Positions 37,227 to 48,451 of a DNA stretch of 64,000 nt are shown piece by piece. Positions within the stretch are counted from its first letter, which is position 1, and each line of letters begins with the position of its first letter. A model generated the notes under the pieces. That model made no database searches. It was not told the DNA's origin and saw nothing but the letters and a program-made list of their open reading frames with translations. A program made the position numbers and the translations under genes. The stretch comes from Euwallacea fornicatus (lineage: Eukaryota > Arthropoda > Insecta > Coleoptera > Curculionidae): NCBI RefSeq assembly GCF_040115645.1, contig NC_089552.1, positions 3,720,001-3,784,000 on the forward strand, in the 5' to 3' direction.

Positions 37227-37460
37227 TTATAAGGGAAAATTGCCTCTCGCGAACTTAATAAACTTCTTCAGCTGTGGTTGGACCTCACTAACAATGGAGT
37301 CAAATTCAGAGCGCAACAAGTTTTCCAAAGCATTTCCACGAATCAACCTTTCAACTCCAACAGAGATTTGTTACACAGGCTTTATTAGTTCTGCCCGAAC
37401 AGTTTCCTTTATTTGACAAACAGAAGTTGCGACAATTAGACCTTTAAATGGGCTCAATGA
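37227..37460 (-). pseudogene. decayed open frame, unrecognised protein
   Basis: The minus-strand frame from 37460 to a TAA at 37227 has 77 codons interrupted by a single TAA (37371-37373). It reads IKETVRAELIKPV, stop, QISVGVERLIRGNALENLL then RSEFDSIVSEVQPQLKKFIKF. The composition (Glu, Lys, Arg, Leu, Ser) is unlike chance frames in this AT-rich DNA and suggests a once-coding helical protein. No family is recognised and no start codon or splice sites are convincing. Confidence 0.3.
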
Positions 37461-38012
37461 CTAGACCAGACGAGGGCGATTGGGTTTTCAGTTGTGCGTG
37501 CATTCTACTGGAAAATAATTTATTTTCATTTCACAGCTGGGGTATTAATATTTAATATTAAATTGGTCCCATTATAGGCTTTTAGTGAGATCTATTAAAT
37601 TATTGGAGAATGGAGCGTTTCATGGGAAAGAGTGAAGCAGGGTCCCTCGAACCACATTTTTTCATTTCTCTAAGTCGTCTCTATCGGAAACCGTTGAAAT
37701 TGTCCCTAAACGGACTTAACCAGATTTCCTCAGAGACGAACAAAATTATATGCATAACAAGACCCTCAGAATCGAATATTTTACGGCGCAAATTTTCAAA
37801 TTCCTTGAGAACATTTACTGAAATGAAATCTAATAAATTTGGAGGCAAGAAGTAGTGGTAATTTGGAGAGAATTTCCCGTTCTAATTTCTGTTCCAACTT
37901 CTGCATATCTCCCAATAAGTATTATACAGTGAGGACTGAAGTTAGGAAGAAATGTCACATGCAAAAGATGTAGGGTTTCATTCGACCTGTTTTAATGCTC
38001 AACTTTCATTCA

Positions 38013-38075
38013 TACAAGGTGCTTCATAACGATGCAGCAACTTAGTCGTACATTTTTGTAACGGGACACCCTGTA
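38013..38075. repeat. tiny CAGGGTG-type relic
   Basis: TACAAGGTGCTTCA at the left and GACACCCTGTA at the right are imperfect inverted repeats 63 bp apart, with the same terminus as the larger elements. Probably a fragment or micro-MITE. Confidence 0.35.
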
Positions 38076-41000
38076 ATCCGCTTGGAATTTTACGTAGAAC
38101 TAAAAAAGGTGATAATACACGGACTGGTACATTAAAAAAGTCGACCACTGAGTCACTGTGTTTCTGTGAGATACCCAATGTAAATAAAAGTTACACCTTT
38201 CGAATGAAAACCCAAAACGGTTGTAGTTAAAATTTTTTATAACATTTAAAATGTTAAAAATGAGCGGAGAGGCGAGAGACTGTAAGTTCTCACTGCACAA
38301 TAGAATTCAAATCTCACCAATATCTCACGTTTTTGCACTATATGGCTTATCTCTGCATGTCCACACAACTGCCCGGGCCCTAATATCCCAACTTCATCAT
38401 AATATTCCATTATCTACTCGTTACTGCATGGCTTAAACATACTGCTTGTTGACAATATTATTAATTAGGTTTTCACTTATATTGTGAGTATTATTAAAAT
38501 TACACAGAACTCGTAAATAATTCTCATCGTTCGACTTGGAAAAACCGAGTAATTAGAGACCTTGTTGTAAAAAAATTACAATAAAAACATTGCTTGCAGG
38601 TGCTGACGATTCTTATACTTTTTTTTATTACGTGTCGGCTTACGTCGCGCGGGGAGCTTCCATATACACTGCAGTTACTTACCAAGTCTCCTCAAAAGTG
38701 ATATATGTATGTATTTTTTGTCCAAGAACTTGCCTCACACTTTAACTTTCTTCTTATCTTACCTAACACTGCATTTAGTGCAAATAATATTTGTATATCT
38801 CATTCAAAATATTCCCATTCGAAAGAATGATCAAAATAAGTTCCCATGTCGATAATAGCAAATTCTCGTTTTTTTTTATTATTTCATTTAGAGATGAAGG
38901 CAAGGAATAAGTTCGGGAATAAGTCAACAGAAATATCTACAAATTGTATAAAATACCAATATCCATTCGTCTAGAATGGACGATAACGATAATACTGAGA
39001 AAATGTATACCCGAAAACAGGAATATATAGGGCGTTCGGATTTTAATTGTGACACTTGAAATCCGTAGTATTCGATATCAAAAATAATTCTAATTTGCTA
39101 AGCGTGTAAACTATATTTGAAATATGCTTTGTTAAGGAAATATTTTGACAAGTTAATTTTTGCCATGAGTAGGGCGTGTATGAGCCAGTTTCAAAAATTC
39201 GTTAGTAGGTGTTTTTTACTCGAAAACAGTGCACCATACAGGAAAATGTAAAAAGTTTTTTTTCCTACAAATTGAATAAGAAATCCAACGCTGATTTATA
39301 TAATATTTTATGAGGAAGCAGCGATATACCAGTATTTCATTTAAAAATATCCAGTGATGTGATAGTACGGACACCATTGACACATCTAAAAACATGTTTT
39401 CCATTGCAAAAAAGCGACATCGATGGCAATTAGCACCTACCGTATTTCATTGAAATATCTTCAGTCGTATAAAAAAAAATTGTTTCTTTTAAACCGAATT
39501 GTAACACCGTGTATTTCGGTAACGAAGCATTTTTCGAATAGTTAGTATCCTGACTACAGAACCTCTGATATAAGTGTACCGACAATAGTTATCTTCGAAA
39601 CAGTGAGAGTTGCGCGATCGGTTAAATGGGAAAAAAGTTTTTACTGAGAAATCATTACTCGGGTTTCAACAACTTTCCGGTTTTTTTTAGATAAACTAAA
39701 GGCTTGCAACTGCTACTTAAATCGAATTTGTTTTTGTTGGAAGATAACAGGGACTTCTAGAATGTCGATCCTTACGAAATTTCTCATACGTGCAGTAATA
39801 TGTAACATGTATATCTTCGCATGAAGCACTCCTATCGAAGGACAATGTATGTTTCCATGAGCGAATAGAAGAGTAAGTGTACCTGCATAGATTTGAAAGG
39901 TAAAGTGAGTACGTGGGAATCGAATTATCTACATATATCAGAACGTTTCAAAACCGGAACCAAATTCAAATTTATTTATTCTATGTTTTATACTGGAGGT
40001 AAATTTACCCAGGAAGAAACAACAAAAAACCACCAGGTGCCAGATCGAGGGGTAGATTTTGGCTGATTACTTTTTGTACCGCAAAATGACTTGACCATAA
40101 AAATTACTCAAACTACATATCTTAAAATGCTACAAAAATACCTCTAGTGTTAAACATTTTCACAATGCCTTGAAATATTTCAATGTAGATACCTTGAAAA
40201 GCCCTAAAAATATCGTAAATGTTTGGCTAGATTCATCAGTTTAGTTTCTACACTATATAACGTAGCCGAGTGCGTTAATGTTCCATCTGCCTATTCTATT
40301 TTGGTATCTATATAGAGTGTATCTTCTGAAAAAGCTTGATCGATTCACGATATCAATGAAGTGAGGTAGGTAATCGTTGCTCTTTTTGGAAATAATTTAG
40401 TCATCTATATACTTTGCTCGCGGGTTTTAATGGTTTTTGTAATTTTGGCAAAAAAAAACTTTAAGTGCATTCTTGAAAATTATGTTTAAAATGTGAACAA
40501 AATCTAAAAAATATATCATTCTCTTATTCTTGAATTCCCACTCGAATGGCATTTGCAAAATTTTTCCAAGCTTTCTTTACATTTCGAGCAATTACACTCG
40601 TAGTTATAATCATCGTACTTTTTTGAAAACCTCCATATTTAACACATAATGAGCAAAAATATAAAAGTAATTGTTGCAGATTAAATTTATTAACTACATA
40701 CTTATTAATTTGTTATATAATTAAGGTGTTTTTAGCTGTCTGACAGCAGCTTCCCCTTCACACTATTGTCCCAAAAGGTCAATGTTAAGAAATTCGAAGT
40801 GATGTTGAGAATTGAAACAGATGAATTATTGCCAATTCATTAACCTACTTAGCGAACTAATTATTCAACTCCTTAAGATATTTTATACGAACCAATCTAA
40901 AAACAGCAGAATTATCTACAATTTAAGAGGAGTTTATAAAAACCTAGATTTGGCGCTTCTGAGCAGATATATTTTCATTATTTGTCTTTTTGTTTCCCTC

Positions 41001-42750
41001 ACCATTTGTTTCGACATTTCGCATGAGTTTGTTCTCCGTTTAATTTTATATTTGATTAAGTTCACAATTTATATTGTTCAATATCCAACCCTTGATCTCA
41101 TCTTTCTGAACATAAATTTGAGATATTGAAATTTAGACTAAATCCTCTTAAAACCATCACAGCCCTAAATCTCCTCTTTTAGCATTCTAAACTTAGCTCT
41201 TAACTTTTTTTTATAAAAGCGCCTTTACCCGTAATAAATTTTCCATTTCTAATTCTTATCGGGTTTTCTTGACGTCAATGTCAACAACAGAAAAGGAAGA
41301 AAAGGTGATTTTCTTAATGTACCTACTAAAGTAAGTTTTTCTAAGGATGGTACATAGTTAAAACAAGATTCTAGTCAGATTAGTTCCACGAGTGACTGAA
41401 ATTTTTCTTTTGACTCTCCATTATCTCATCTCAACCTCATTTTTCTGTAAAGACACTTGGGAGATGGGAATTTGAAGTAAATCCTTTTTCGACGACCTTT
41501 TACTAAATCTCCTCTCGTGCAATTCCATCTTACAATATTTATTATAAAACTAACTATATTTCACAGGTAGATATTTAATGTGCCTCTGTCTCTGATGCAA
41601 TCGAATTCAGGTTTAAAAATGATCAGTCTGCGTAGTGATTTATGTAACACATTCTATGCATGACCAAAACCATTCTAGGGAAAGACTGCTAAACTAATGG
41701 TAAAACTTAAGGAACTGCACAGAAATCATAAACTTCTAAGTTCTCGAGCAAACCGAATTACGTCCAGTAAAATTGTTTCAAGTTTGGGGTTTTGAGACAA
41801 TTTTTCATTATTACATATTTCTACTGAGGTTCTGAGCGCAATAACGTATCAATAAACATATTAAATTTTGCCTCAAAATCGTTTTATATTTTCTTGTATT
41901 TTATTTGGAAATAACGCCTGACCCACAAGTAAAGGTTGTCAGAAGGATTACAAAATAGTACTGCTTTAAAACTAGTTGAAAATAACATTTACCATTCACT
42001 AAATGCTCAGAAGAAAACCTCTTTTAACGTTTCGGTGACAAATCTGTCACTATCTCAAGATATATTATAATCTAGGAAAAAAATATTAGAAAAAAAAACG
42101 AAACAAAAAAACATGATTAAAGAGTATAAATTGTGAATATGTGAAATATCTGAAAAACTGAAAATTCCTATGCCCAATACTTTCTTTTCAGGCGTCGAGT
42201 GCATGAAGAATTATTTCTAATGTAATAAAATATATTTAATAATGCTTTACTTCGAAATTCTTAAAATACTGTCTTTTTCTTAATTTTTCCCTCAGGATTT
42301 AACACCTCATTCAAGCGGTAAAAAACCGAACGATCCATCGGCTTAGAGGACTTTTCAAGGACGCAGCTTGTTGCTTATTTCGCCCTTGCGCCGAATCCTC
42401 AATCCTCTCTGGCAGTTTTTCAGTAAAAAAAATTGTGTCTTGGAATAAAAGGCCTTCCACACGAAAAGTCCGAAAATGAATGGCCTCGACGAGATTCCGG
42501 AGCTTCGCATTAAAATTTAAAAATTCCCTTTACCAGCAAAGTAACGGCCCTTTGTTCGAGCTGCCCGAATACTGAGCCTATACCCCTCGTCATGGGGTTA
42601 AATTTCTGGCCCTTTTCACTTTGGTTTATTTGATGCGGTCAGAAACTCACCTCTTGACTTAGTCAATCTTTGACTTCATCAAAGAAACCGGAAAGTACTT
42701 ATTAATTAAAAAATTAATTTATTTCCGCAGACGTAATACTGCAAACTTAC
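38076..42750. other. non-coding stretch
   Basis: About 4.7 kb of AT-rich DNA with no supportable gene. A strong-looking donor on the minus strand near 38692 (TTG then GTAAGTAAC) has no acceptable acceptor. A palindromic TTGACGTCAA lies near 41270. The segment 42300-42650 is moderately GC-richer and adjoins the promoter-like island. Confidence 0.45.
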
Positions 42751-42930
42751 CTATTTAACTCCTAACAAAAATCCAAAAAAATAATAAAATAAAACAAAAA
42801 AAAATCACTACCGCAAAAACCACATCGCTTCCGTCTCTTGAAGCTCCCATTCCGGACTCCGGTAGCGACACTCTTCTAGCTCCGAACGGTTCCGAACCGC
42901 TCAAGTTCCCGATCAGCGGAACACTAACTT
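42751..42930 (-). other. candidate non-coding first exon
   Basis: On the minus strand a GC-rich segment runs from a predicted start near 42930 to a consensus donor ATAG-GTAAGT at 42751/42750. It holds a 31-codon upstream-type frame (ATG at 42850) that stops before the donor, so this would be 5' untranslated sequence. Start site and exon are inferred from composition and signals only. Confidence 0.35.
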
Positions 42931-43240
42931 GAAGTCCGACTCGTATCCTCGCAATATAACTCGCTCACTCGCGAGCGGCTCGAAGAGACCGTGCGCACTC
43001 GCTCTCTTCCGCTGTTACGTCAATAATAGTTCCGTCTCTGTCTGGCCGATTACGGAATCCACCCCCGCAATCGCGGAAGTTTTTTTCTGCACGTCGCGGC
43101 GATGAGAGTGTGAGCACGCAATGTTGCCGGATTGGTCCGTTGGTCGTATCGTATCGACGAGCGATGGTAAAATGTCGCGGTGACATTCTTTTGTCTTTTG
43201 CCGGGTAACTATGATTTATGGGTCGAATCGAGTGCGCCTT
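42800..43240 (-). promoter_or_regulatory. GC/CpG-rich promoter-like island
   Basis: This is the most CpG-dense stretch near the middle of the window, with CTCGCGAGCGGCTCG, several CGGAAC words and CGCGGCGATG in otherwise AT-rich DNA. On the minus strand TTATATTG (42953-42959 region) sits about 30 bp before a TTCAAGT initiator-like site, and a GTAAGT donor follows about 180 bp later. A 94-codon minus-strand frame (42965-43249) reflects GC bias rather than a recognised protein. Best read as the promoter and 5' exon of a minus-strand host gene. Confidence 0.45.
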
Positions 43241-43938
43241 TTTTTTCATTGGTGATATTTTGATACCGAGCTCGAGGGGTGAAAAAATGTTGAAATTAAA
43301 ATGTGAATGAAGATATTTAGTTGATTTCGTAGTATGTCAATTTTACATAACTTCAAGTGCGATGATACCCGCTTCTATAAAGCATTTACATGGTATTTCA
43401 TGATAACACACACTAGTCATTACTTGTAGGTAAGTGACAATGAGGAACTGAAATGATATGTTACGAATGTTCAGAAATTTGTACGATGAAGTTGCCGTTC
43501 TTGAAGTTTTAAATTTATATTTTACCCGAAAATTTTAGAAGGCATGAAAAATTACATCAGCAAGTGATTTCGACCGACCCAGGGTATATTATTTTATTAC
43601 CTAAACGTTCTCCTTCCAAGTAATTAAAAAAAAAACACACACTTTTTCAGTTCGCACTGTTTCAAAAATTGAAAAAACGGTGTTGAAACACCGCTTCCAC
43701 CAGACAAACAAAACAACCGCACAATGCGGCACAGTAACGCTAACTTAGGAAGTCATGACTGCATATTTGTAAGACACAGCAACTGCATAAAATTAAGTAA
43801 TCGACTTAAGTATTTAGACGCGGATCTTGGATGGTGCTTTAATATTATTACGTAGAAGTGGCTAGAGTTTAGAGAACCTGTTATAAATAAATTGGTAATT
43901 TAGACATAACTGGCATCTCCAATGTACTAAAGTTCCTA

Positions 43939-44218
43939 TATAGGGTGGCCGTTTTCCGAGCTCAACCATGAGAATCGCGGTAATCATAAAAGACACGAAG
44001 TTGGGTTATACTGGAACGACGTTGCATAAAAAATAATATATTTTTTTACAATTGCAGGTTTCTTTCGAATACCTCTGAAAGTCATTACAACGCCATATTG
44101 TTGAATTTAAAATAATAGATCTTTGCCTAAAATTAACCGACTTCATATCTTTTATGATTGGTCTTTTATGGTATGCCTAGATCCCCATAGTTGAGCTTCA
44201 GAAACGGGCGCCCTATAT
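43939..44218. mobile_element. MITE, ~280 bp, TATAGGGTGGCC ends
   Basis: The left end reads TATAGGGTGGCCGTTTTC and the right end, inverted, TATAGGGCGCCCGTTTCT. The matching continues through GAGCTCAACCATG versus AAGCTCAACTATG and CATAAAAGAC in both, about 60-70 bp in all with roughly 25-30% difference. TATA overlaps both ends, consistent with TA target duplication. Non-coding; an old non-autonomous element. Confidence 0.7.
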
Positions 44219-46331
44219 TGTATATATACATATTCTACTTTTCGGTTCTCGAACCTTCGCATACCATACATCGCTTATTTTAATCATTACTACTTATGTG
44301 GCGTTATAACTATTCCTATTAAAGCGAACTTACCACTGTAAGATATTAATGTATCCGTAATTGATATATTATAACTTATTGATTCAGGTTAGAATCTGAA
44401 TCGATAAGTGTATTAATGAAAGCAATTAATAATAATCGAGACGATTTAACACGTGAGAGAAGCGAGCTCGTTAATAAAGTTGACATTTATTAATGGCCCA
44501 TTAATATACGAGTTAGTAAGAATATTATTCCGCCGATTGCAGGTGTTGGCCATAGTTCATAGAGAAAATGTAATTTTGGATTGAACTGTTTTTTAATTAG
44601 GATTTTTCGGGATTTTTAGGATAGGTTTAATTAGGATACTACATATATAAGGCAGATTACTGTTGCACGCAGTGTGGCGAAACGAAGAGCGAAGCCATAA
44701 GTTTTGTAATTTGGATTAATGCTTGATGAGCCCATCGAACCGTGTATTTTATCCAATTTTTTGTTAAATATGCATTATCCAACGCATGCCCCTAATATTT
44801 TAACGTCTACTTGACTTTTCTTTAATCACTCCTGTTATTAAAATTAAATAAAAATAATAAAATCGTATTATCAGTATTTTCATATTCAAATAAACGAAAA
44901 TTGCCTTTTTTCTTTACTAACAAGAGAACGTAAAGCTCACTGACAAAACCAATATAATGAGTATTGTGTATAAAAATTCCATAAATCTCCCTTTGATTTT
45001 TTTAACGAAATACTCGAAAGGAAAGAAATAACAAAAATAAAATGACGTCCTCATTTTGCACCACCTGAGAATATTTTTTACATGAAACTTATAAGGTCAC
45101 AAGAGGACTATAGTTACAAAATACTCTTCACTATATAGTGTTGCAAAAGCGAGCGAGGCACATTTAGAAAAATTTATTTAATATATATAATTGATATATT
45201 TTGAAAGTTACAGCAGGTATTAAATGCAAAAACCGTCTGCAAAAATCATCATAATTTATCATTTTTTTGGCTGTCACCAAAAACTGGAACAAAAACTTAC
45301 TTTTTACTTTCTTCTAACATGAATGGTTTTCGTTTTATAGTTCTCATAAAAGTAAACATAAGTCTTGTCAAAAAAATAAATAATCAAATATTTTTTATTG
45401 CTTAACTTGCTAAACCAATAGAATTTTACGAAATAATGTCTTATGAACTCTGAATTTATAGTGATTTTATAACTTAATTATCGAAGCGTTACAGTAACGG
45501 AGGGAATCGATTTATTTTTCTTTATTTGGAAAATTAAATTTGTATTTGAGAAATTGTATTGCTAGTCCTATGATACTTCCTATCAAAATTTTTGCTAAAA
45601 TACTATTGAATTTGACAGGTATCAACATTTGACAGAAATAACATTCAAAACTGTTAACAATATGGTAATTATAAATATATATATAATGGCCCTAAGAAAA
45701 AATATTTCCGCATTAAAAATTTTTGTTCCTCACTAATAAGGAAAGTTAAAAATGTTTACTCCTAAACACCAGCGAAAAAGTAAAACTTTGTGCGCGCGAG
45801 TAGAAAAATATTTTTGAAACGGACTCATGCCTCTGTATTTGCCGTGTGTTAATAGTTATTTAGCTAACAATTGAGATAAAAAGTTACATTAAATTCGTAC
45901 ATGCAGATGGTAAGACAACTACTATATTACGCTCGTAGGAAAAGTAACTGAAGTTGTAATTTCTATAGAGCAATGGCTCAATTAGGAGGTTTTGGATATT
46001 CATTATTTCGAAAAAGACAAAGTTTGTACCGTATTGTTGCGGCTGGCGGGCGACCGCCGCAAATAAAAGACTCTAGCAAAAAAGGGTTTATCGTGGTACG
46101 CCCGACCGAGTGATTTACTGCTTCCTATTATGTATGTGGAATATTCTGATATGTGTGTTTATTTCGATGTTTGCATCTTTGTAAGAAAATTCTGGAATCT
46201 TTTAGTCATAGTATTTTTAGCTACATAAGGAGGCCATTGATAAGAGGGAGCTTAGTTGAAGCCTATTATAGCCGTAACAATAAGGTAACTGTATACTGGA
46301 ATTATTCAAACCCCAAAGTCGCAACAATATA
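44219..46331. other. non-coding stretch
   Basis: AT-rich, with no gene. It contains a GC-rich hairpin at 46037-46062, TTGCGGC...GCCGCAA, and no other structure I can support. Confidence 0.45.
46037..46062. repeat. GC-rich 26-bp hairpin
   Basis: TTGCGGC and GCCGCAA enclose a GGCGG...CCGCC core that can also pair, in strikingly AT-rich surroundings about 270 bp before the Tigger element. Confidence 0.5.
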
Positions 46332-46355
46332 CAGCAGACGCTCGATAACGTAAAT
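46332..46355 (+). repeat. left terminal inverted repeat of Tigger element
   Basis: CAGCAGACGCTCGATAACGT directly after TA. Inverted match at 48426-48449. Confidence 0.9.
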
Positions 46356-46459
46356 ATGGGATAACTAAAACTTGCGCTAATGTAAACACATACTTCGTTC
46401 TATAGCATCAAACGGAACACGCGATAATGTAAACAATGTATACGCTCGATGACGTAAAC
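46339..46459 (+). repeat. four iterated subterminal motifs (left side)
   Basis: Copies at 46339-46354 (CGCTCGATAACGTAAA), 46373-46387 (TGCGCTAATGTAAAC), 46420-46434 (CGCGATAATGTAAAC) and 46443-46459 (CGCTCGATGACGTAAAC), all in the same orientation, the first overlapping the TIR. Such arrays usually bind the transposase's N-terminal HTH domains. Confidence 0.8.
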
Positions 46460-46623
46460 AACTTTTTGCGACGGTGAATCGCCGATTTATGTTGGGGATT
46501 CACCTTTGCAAGAAAGTACGACAAACCTGGCAAACCAAGCCAGTCGTAGATGGTGTTTAGAACACGTTTATACATACGTTATAACAACCAATACATTGCA
46601 TGCGTTAATACATTTTTACGATC

Positions 46624-48275
46624 ATGGCATCCATGTCGTATAAAAGAAAATGTTTAAAATTAAGTGAGAAAGTGAAAATTATAGAAGAAGTTTCATTAGG
46701 CGCTGGAGTAACACAATTAGCAAAAAAATATGGTGTATCAAAAGCAACAATTTGCAAAATTAAGCGCATGAAAAGACAACTTTTACAAAGAACGTGCAAT
46801 ACATTTGGAGGACCGGGAAATAGAAGAACTTTAAAAAATGCAAAGGCACCCAAAATGGAAAATTCTCTGTATAAGTGGTTTTTACAACAGCGGGAAAATC
46901 ATGTTCCAATTAGTGGCGAAATACTTAAAGAGAGAGCTAAATTGTTAAATCAAAAACTGAAAGAAACTGAAAATTTCGTTGCTAGTGATGGCTGGCTGCA
47001 ACGATTCAAAGGAAGATATGGAATTCGACTGTTATCTATATCTGGTGAAAAATTATCAGCACAACCACAATTAGTACAACCATTTAAAGAAAAATTGATA
47101 AAAATCATTAAAGAGTTAGATTTAAGAATGGAACAAATTTACAACGCAGATGAAAGTGGTCTTTATTGGAAAATGTTACCAGAGAAAACTTACGCTGCAT
47201 TATATGAAAAATCTGCTCCGGGTATAAAAACAGAAAAACAACGAATAACGTTTTTGGCCTGTACTAATGCTAATGGTTCACACAAGATAAAACCATTGGT
47301 AATAGGAAAAGCACAAAATCCACGATCATTTAAAAATTTTAAAGTTCCTGTTGATTATGACTGTTCAAAAACCGCCTGGATGACTAGCGGTATATTCCTG
47401 AAATGGTTTCATAAGCGCTTTGTTCCTCAGGTATAACAATAAACAAACACAAATGATCTGTGCATAATTTAAAGATGTTTTTCAATTTGTAGGTAAAAAA
47501 TTTCCTAAAAGAACAGAAGCTTCCAATAAAAGCGTTATTACTATTGGATAATGCACCATGTCATCCTCCAGAACAACAACTGAGGAGCAGAGATGGGTCA
47601 ATTTTTGTTATGTACATGCCTCCTAACGTAACATCAATAATTCAACCAATGGACCAGAATATAATAAGACTAACAAAACTGTACTATCGAAAGTTTTTAC
47701 TTTCATCTGTTTTGTCTAAGAATCCTCAAAACATATCTGATGCTTTAAAAAAAGTAACATTAAGAGAAGCTGTCACAGATTTACATATGGCCTGGAGTGA
47801 ACTTAATCAGGAAACTATTGCAAAATGTTGGAATAAGCTGTTTAGTACCAATGATGAAGATAATGAAGAAGAGAATGTTCCCTTAAGTGTAATTAGAGAA
47901 CGTTTGCTATCCAGCGTTGACTCTATTGTCAATAGTGCATCATTGGATGTTGTTAATTTATTGAAAGTAGTGAATCCTAACACTGTTTGTACCTCAGCTG
48001 ATATTAATATTTGGAACGAGGACAAACTAACGAATGATGCTACTAAAGATGAGAACAGTGAGAATGATGAAGACGATTCCATTGAAGCAAAAAGTTTGGT
48101 GACTGATGCCCAAGCTGTACATATATTTAATGAAGCTTTAGATTGGGCTGAAAGAAAAGAAGTGTCATACGCGGATATTTTAGTTCTTCGTAAATTACGG
48201 GCTCAGGCATTGGAAGATAATGCTAATCGCAAATTTACGCAGACTAAAATTGCTGATTATTTTTCTTCTAATTAA
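46624..48275 (+). CDS. pogo/Tigger-like transposase (two exons, DD34D)
   Basis: The enzyme cuts and reinserts the element at TA sites in the nucleus. Exon 1 is 46624-47430, exon 2 is 47493-48275; spliced length 529 aa, in the range of the family. Residues 1-55 form a CENP-B-N/Psq-type helix-turn-helix (LAKKYGVSKATICKIKR). Residues 75-135 form a second CENP-B-type HTH (SDGWLQRFKGRYGI). The DDE core has D176 in YNADESGLYW, D288 in LLLLDNAPCHPPE, and D323 in VTSIIQPMDQ, which is DD34D. Acidic stretches follow (DEDNEEEN, ENSENDEDD). The extreme C-terminus is QTKIADYFSSN, which fits the PCNA-interaction (PIP) consensus Q-x-x-hydrophobic-x-x-aromatic-aromatic. The start was chosen as the first ATG before the HTH. 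No inactivating change is seen; related host genes (jerky, Tigger-derived) are an alternative, but the flanking TIRs say transposon. Confidence 0.93.
47431..47492 (+). other. 62-bp phase-0 intron in transposase
   Basis: The donor is GTATAAC after CTCAG and the acceptor TTTTTCAATTTGTAG. Removal joins ...KRFVPQ to VKNFLKEQKL in one frame across conserved core sequence. The intron has in-frame TAA as its second codon, so an unspliced transcript would end after 270 residues, leaving only the DNA-binding half and the first catalytic Asp. Confidence 0.88.
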
Positions 48276-48292
48276 TAACTACTTATTACTAC

Positions 48293-48298
48293 AATAAA
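48293..48298 (+). promoter_or_regulatory. polyadenylation signal AATAAA
   Basis: AATAAA 18 nt after the transposase stop, with another near 48350; both inside the element. Confidence 0.6.
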
Positions 48299-48373
48299 AG
48301 AATATTTGTTAATTTTTTATAGGTATGTTAGTATTAAACGTTTCTTTCAATAAATCTTTGAATTTTTAAATTA

Positions 48374-48442
48374 CGTTCGCTAATGGAAACATTTCGATAA
48401 TGTGAACCACACTTGGTTTTAATTAGTTCACATTATCGAACG
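48374..48442 (+). repeat. three iterated subterminal motifs (right side)
   Basis: CGTTCGCTAATGGAAAC (48374-48390) and TTTCGATAATGTGAAC (48392-48407) in one orientation, then GTTCACATTATCGAACG (48426-48442) inverted and overlapping the TIR. Same motif family as on the left side. Confidence 0.75.
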
Positions 48443-48449
48443 TCTGCTG
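48426..48449 (-). repeat. right terminal inverted repeat of Tigger element
   Basis: Ends CGAACGTCTGCTG before TA. The inverse starts CAGCAGACGTTCGATAATG. Confidence 0.9.
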
Positions 48450-48451
48450 TA

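Larger units (their letters stand above)
46332..48449 (+). mobile_element. complete pogo/Tigger-type DNA transposon
   Basis: A 2118-bp element flanked by TA on both sides (46330-46331 and 48450-48451). The ends are inverted repeats: left CAGCAGACGCTCGATAACG, right (inverted) CAGCAGACGTTCGATAATG, about 24 bp with a few differences. It carries one transposase gene in two exons, four subterminal copies of a CGATAAYGTAAAC motif on the left, three related copies on the right, and AATAAA signals after the stop. No stop or frameshift interrupts the spliced reading frame, so it is a candidate autonomous, possibly active copy. Confidence 0.93.

Noticed and set aside
42965..43249. 94-codon minus-strand frame
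   Set aside because: It lies in the CpG-rich promoter-like island and is Arg-rich because of base composition; no recognised domain.
44641..44675. TATATAAGG with a CAGTG initiator-like word ~27 bp downstream (plus strand)
   Set aside because: No exon or reading frame follows; TATA-like words are frequent here.
47807..48082. 91-codon minus-strand frame
   Set aside because: Antisense shadow of the acidic C-terminal part of the Tigger transposase.
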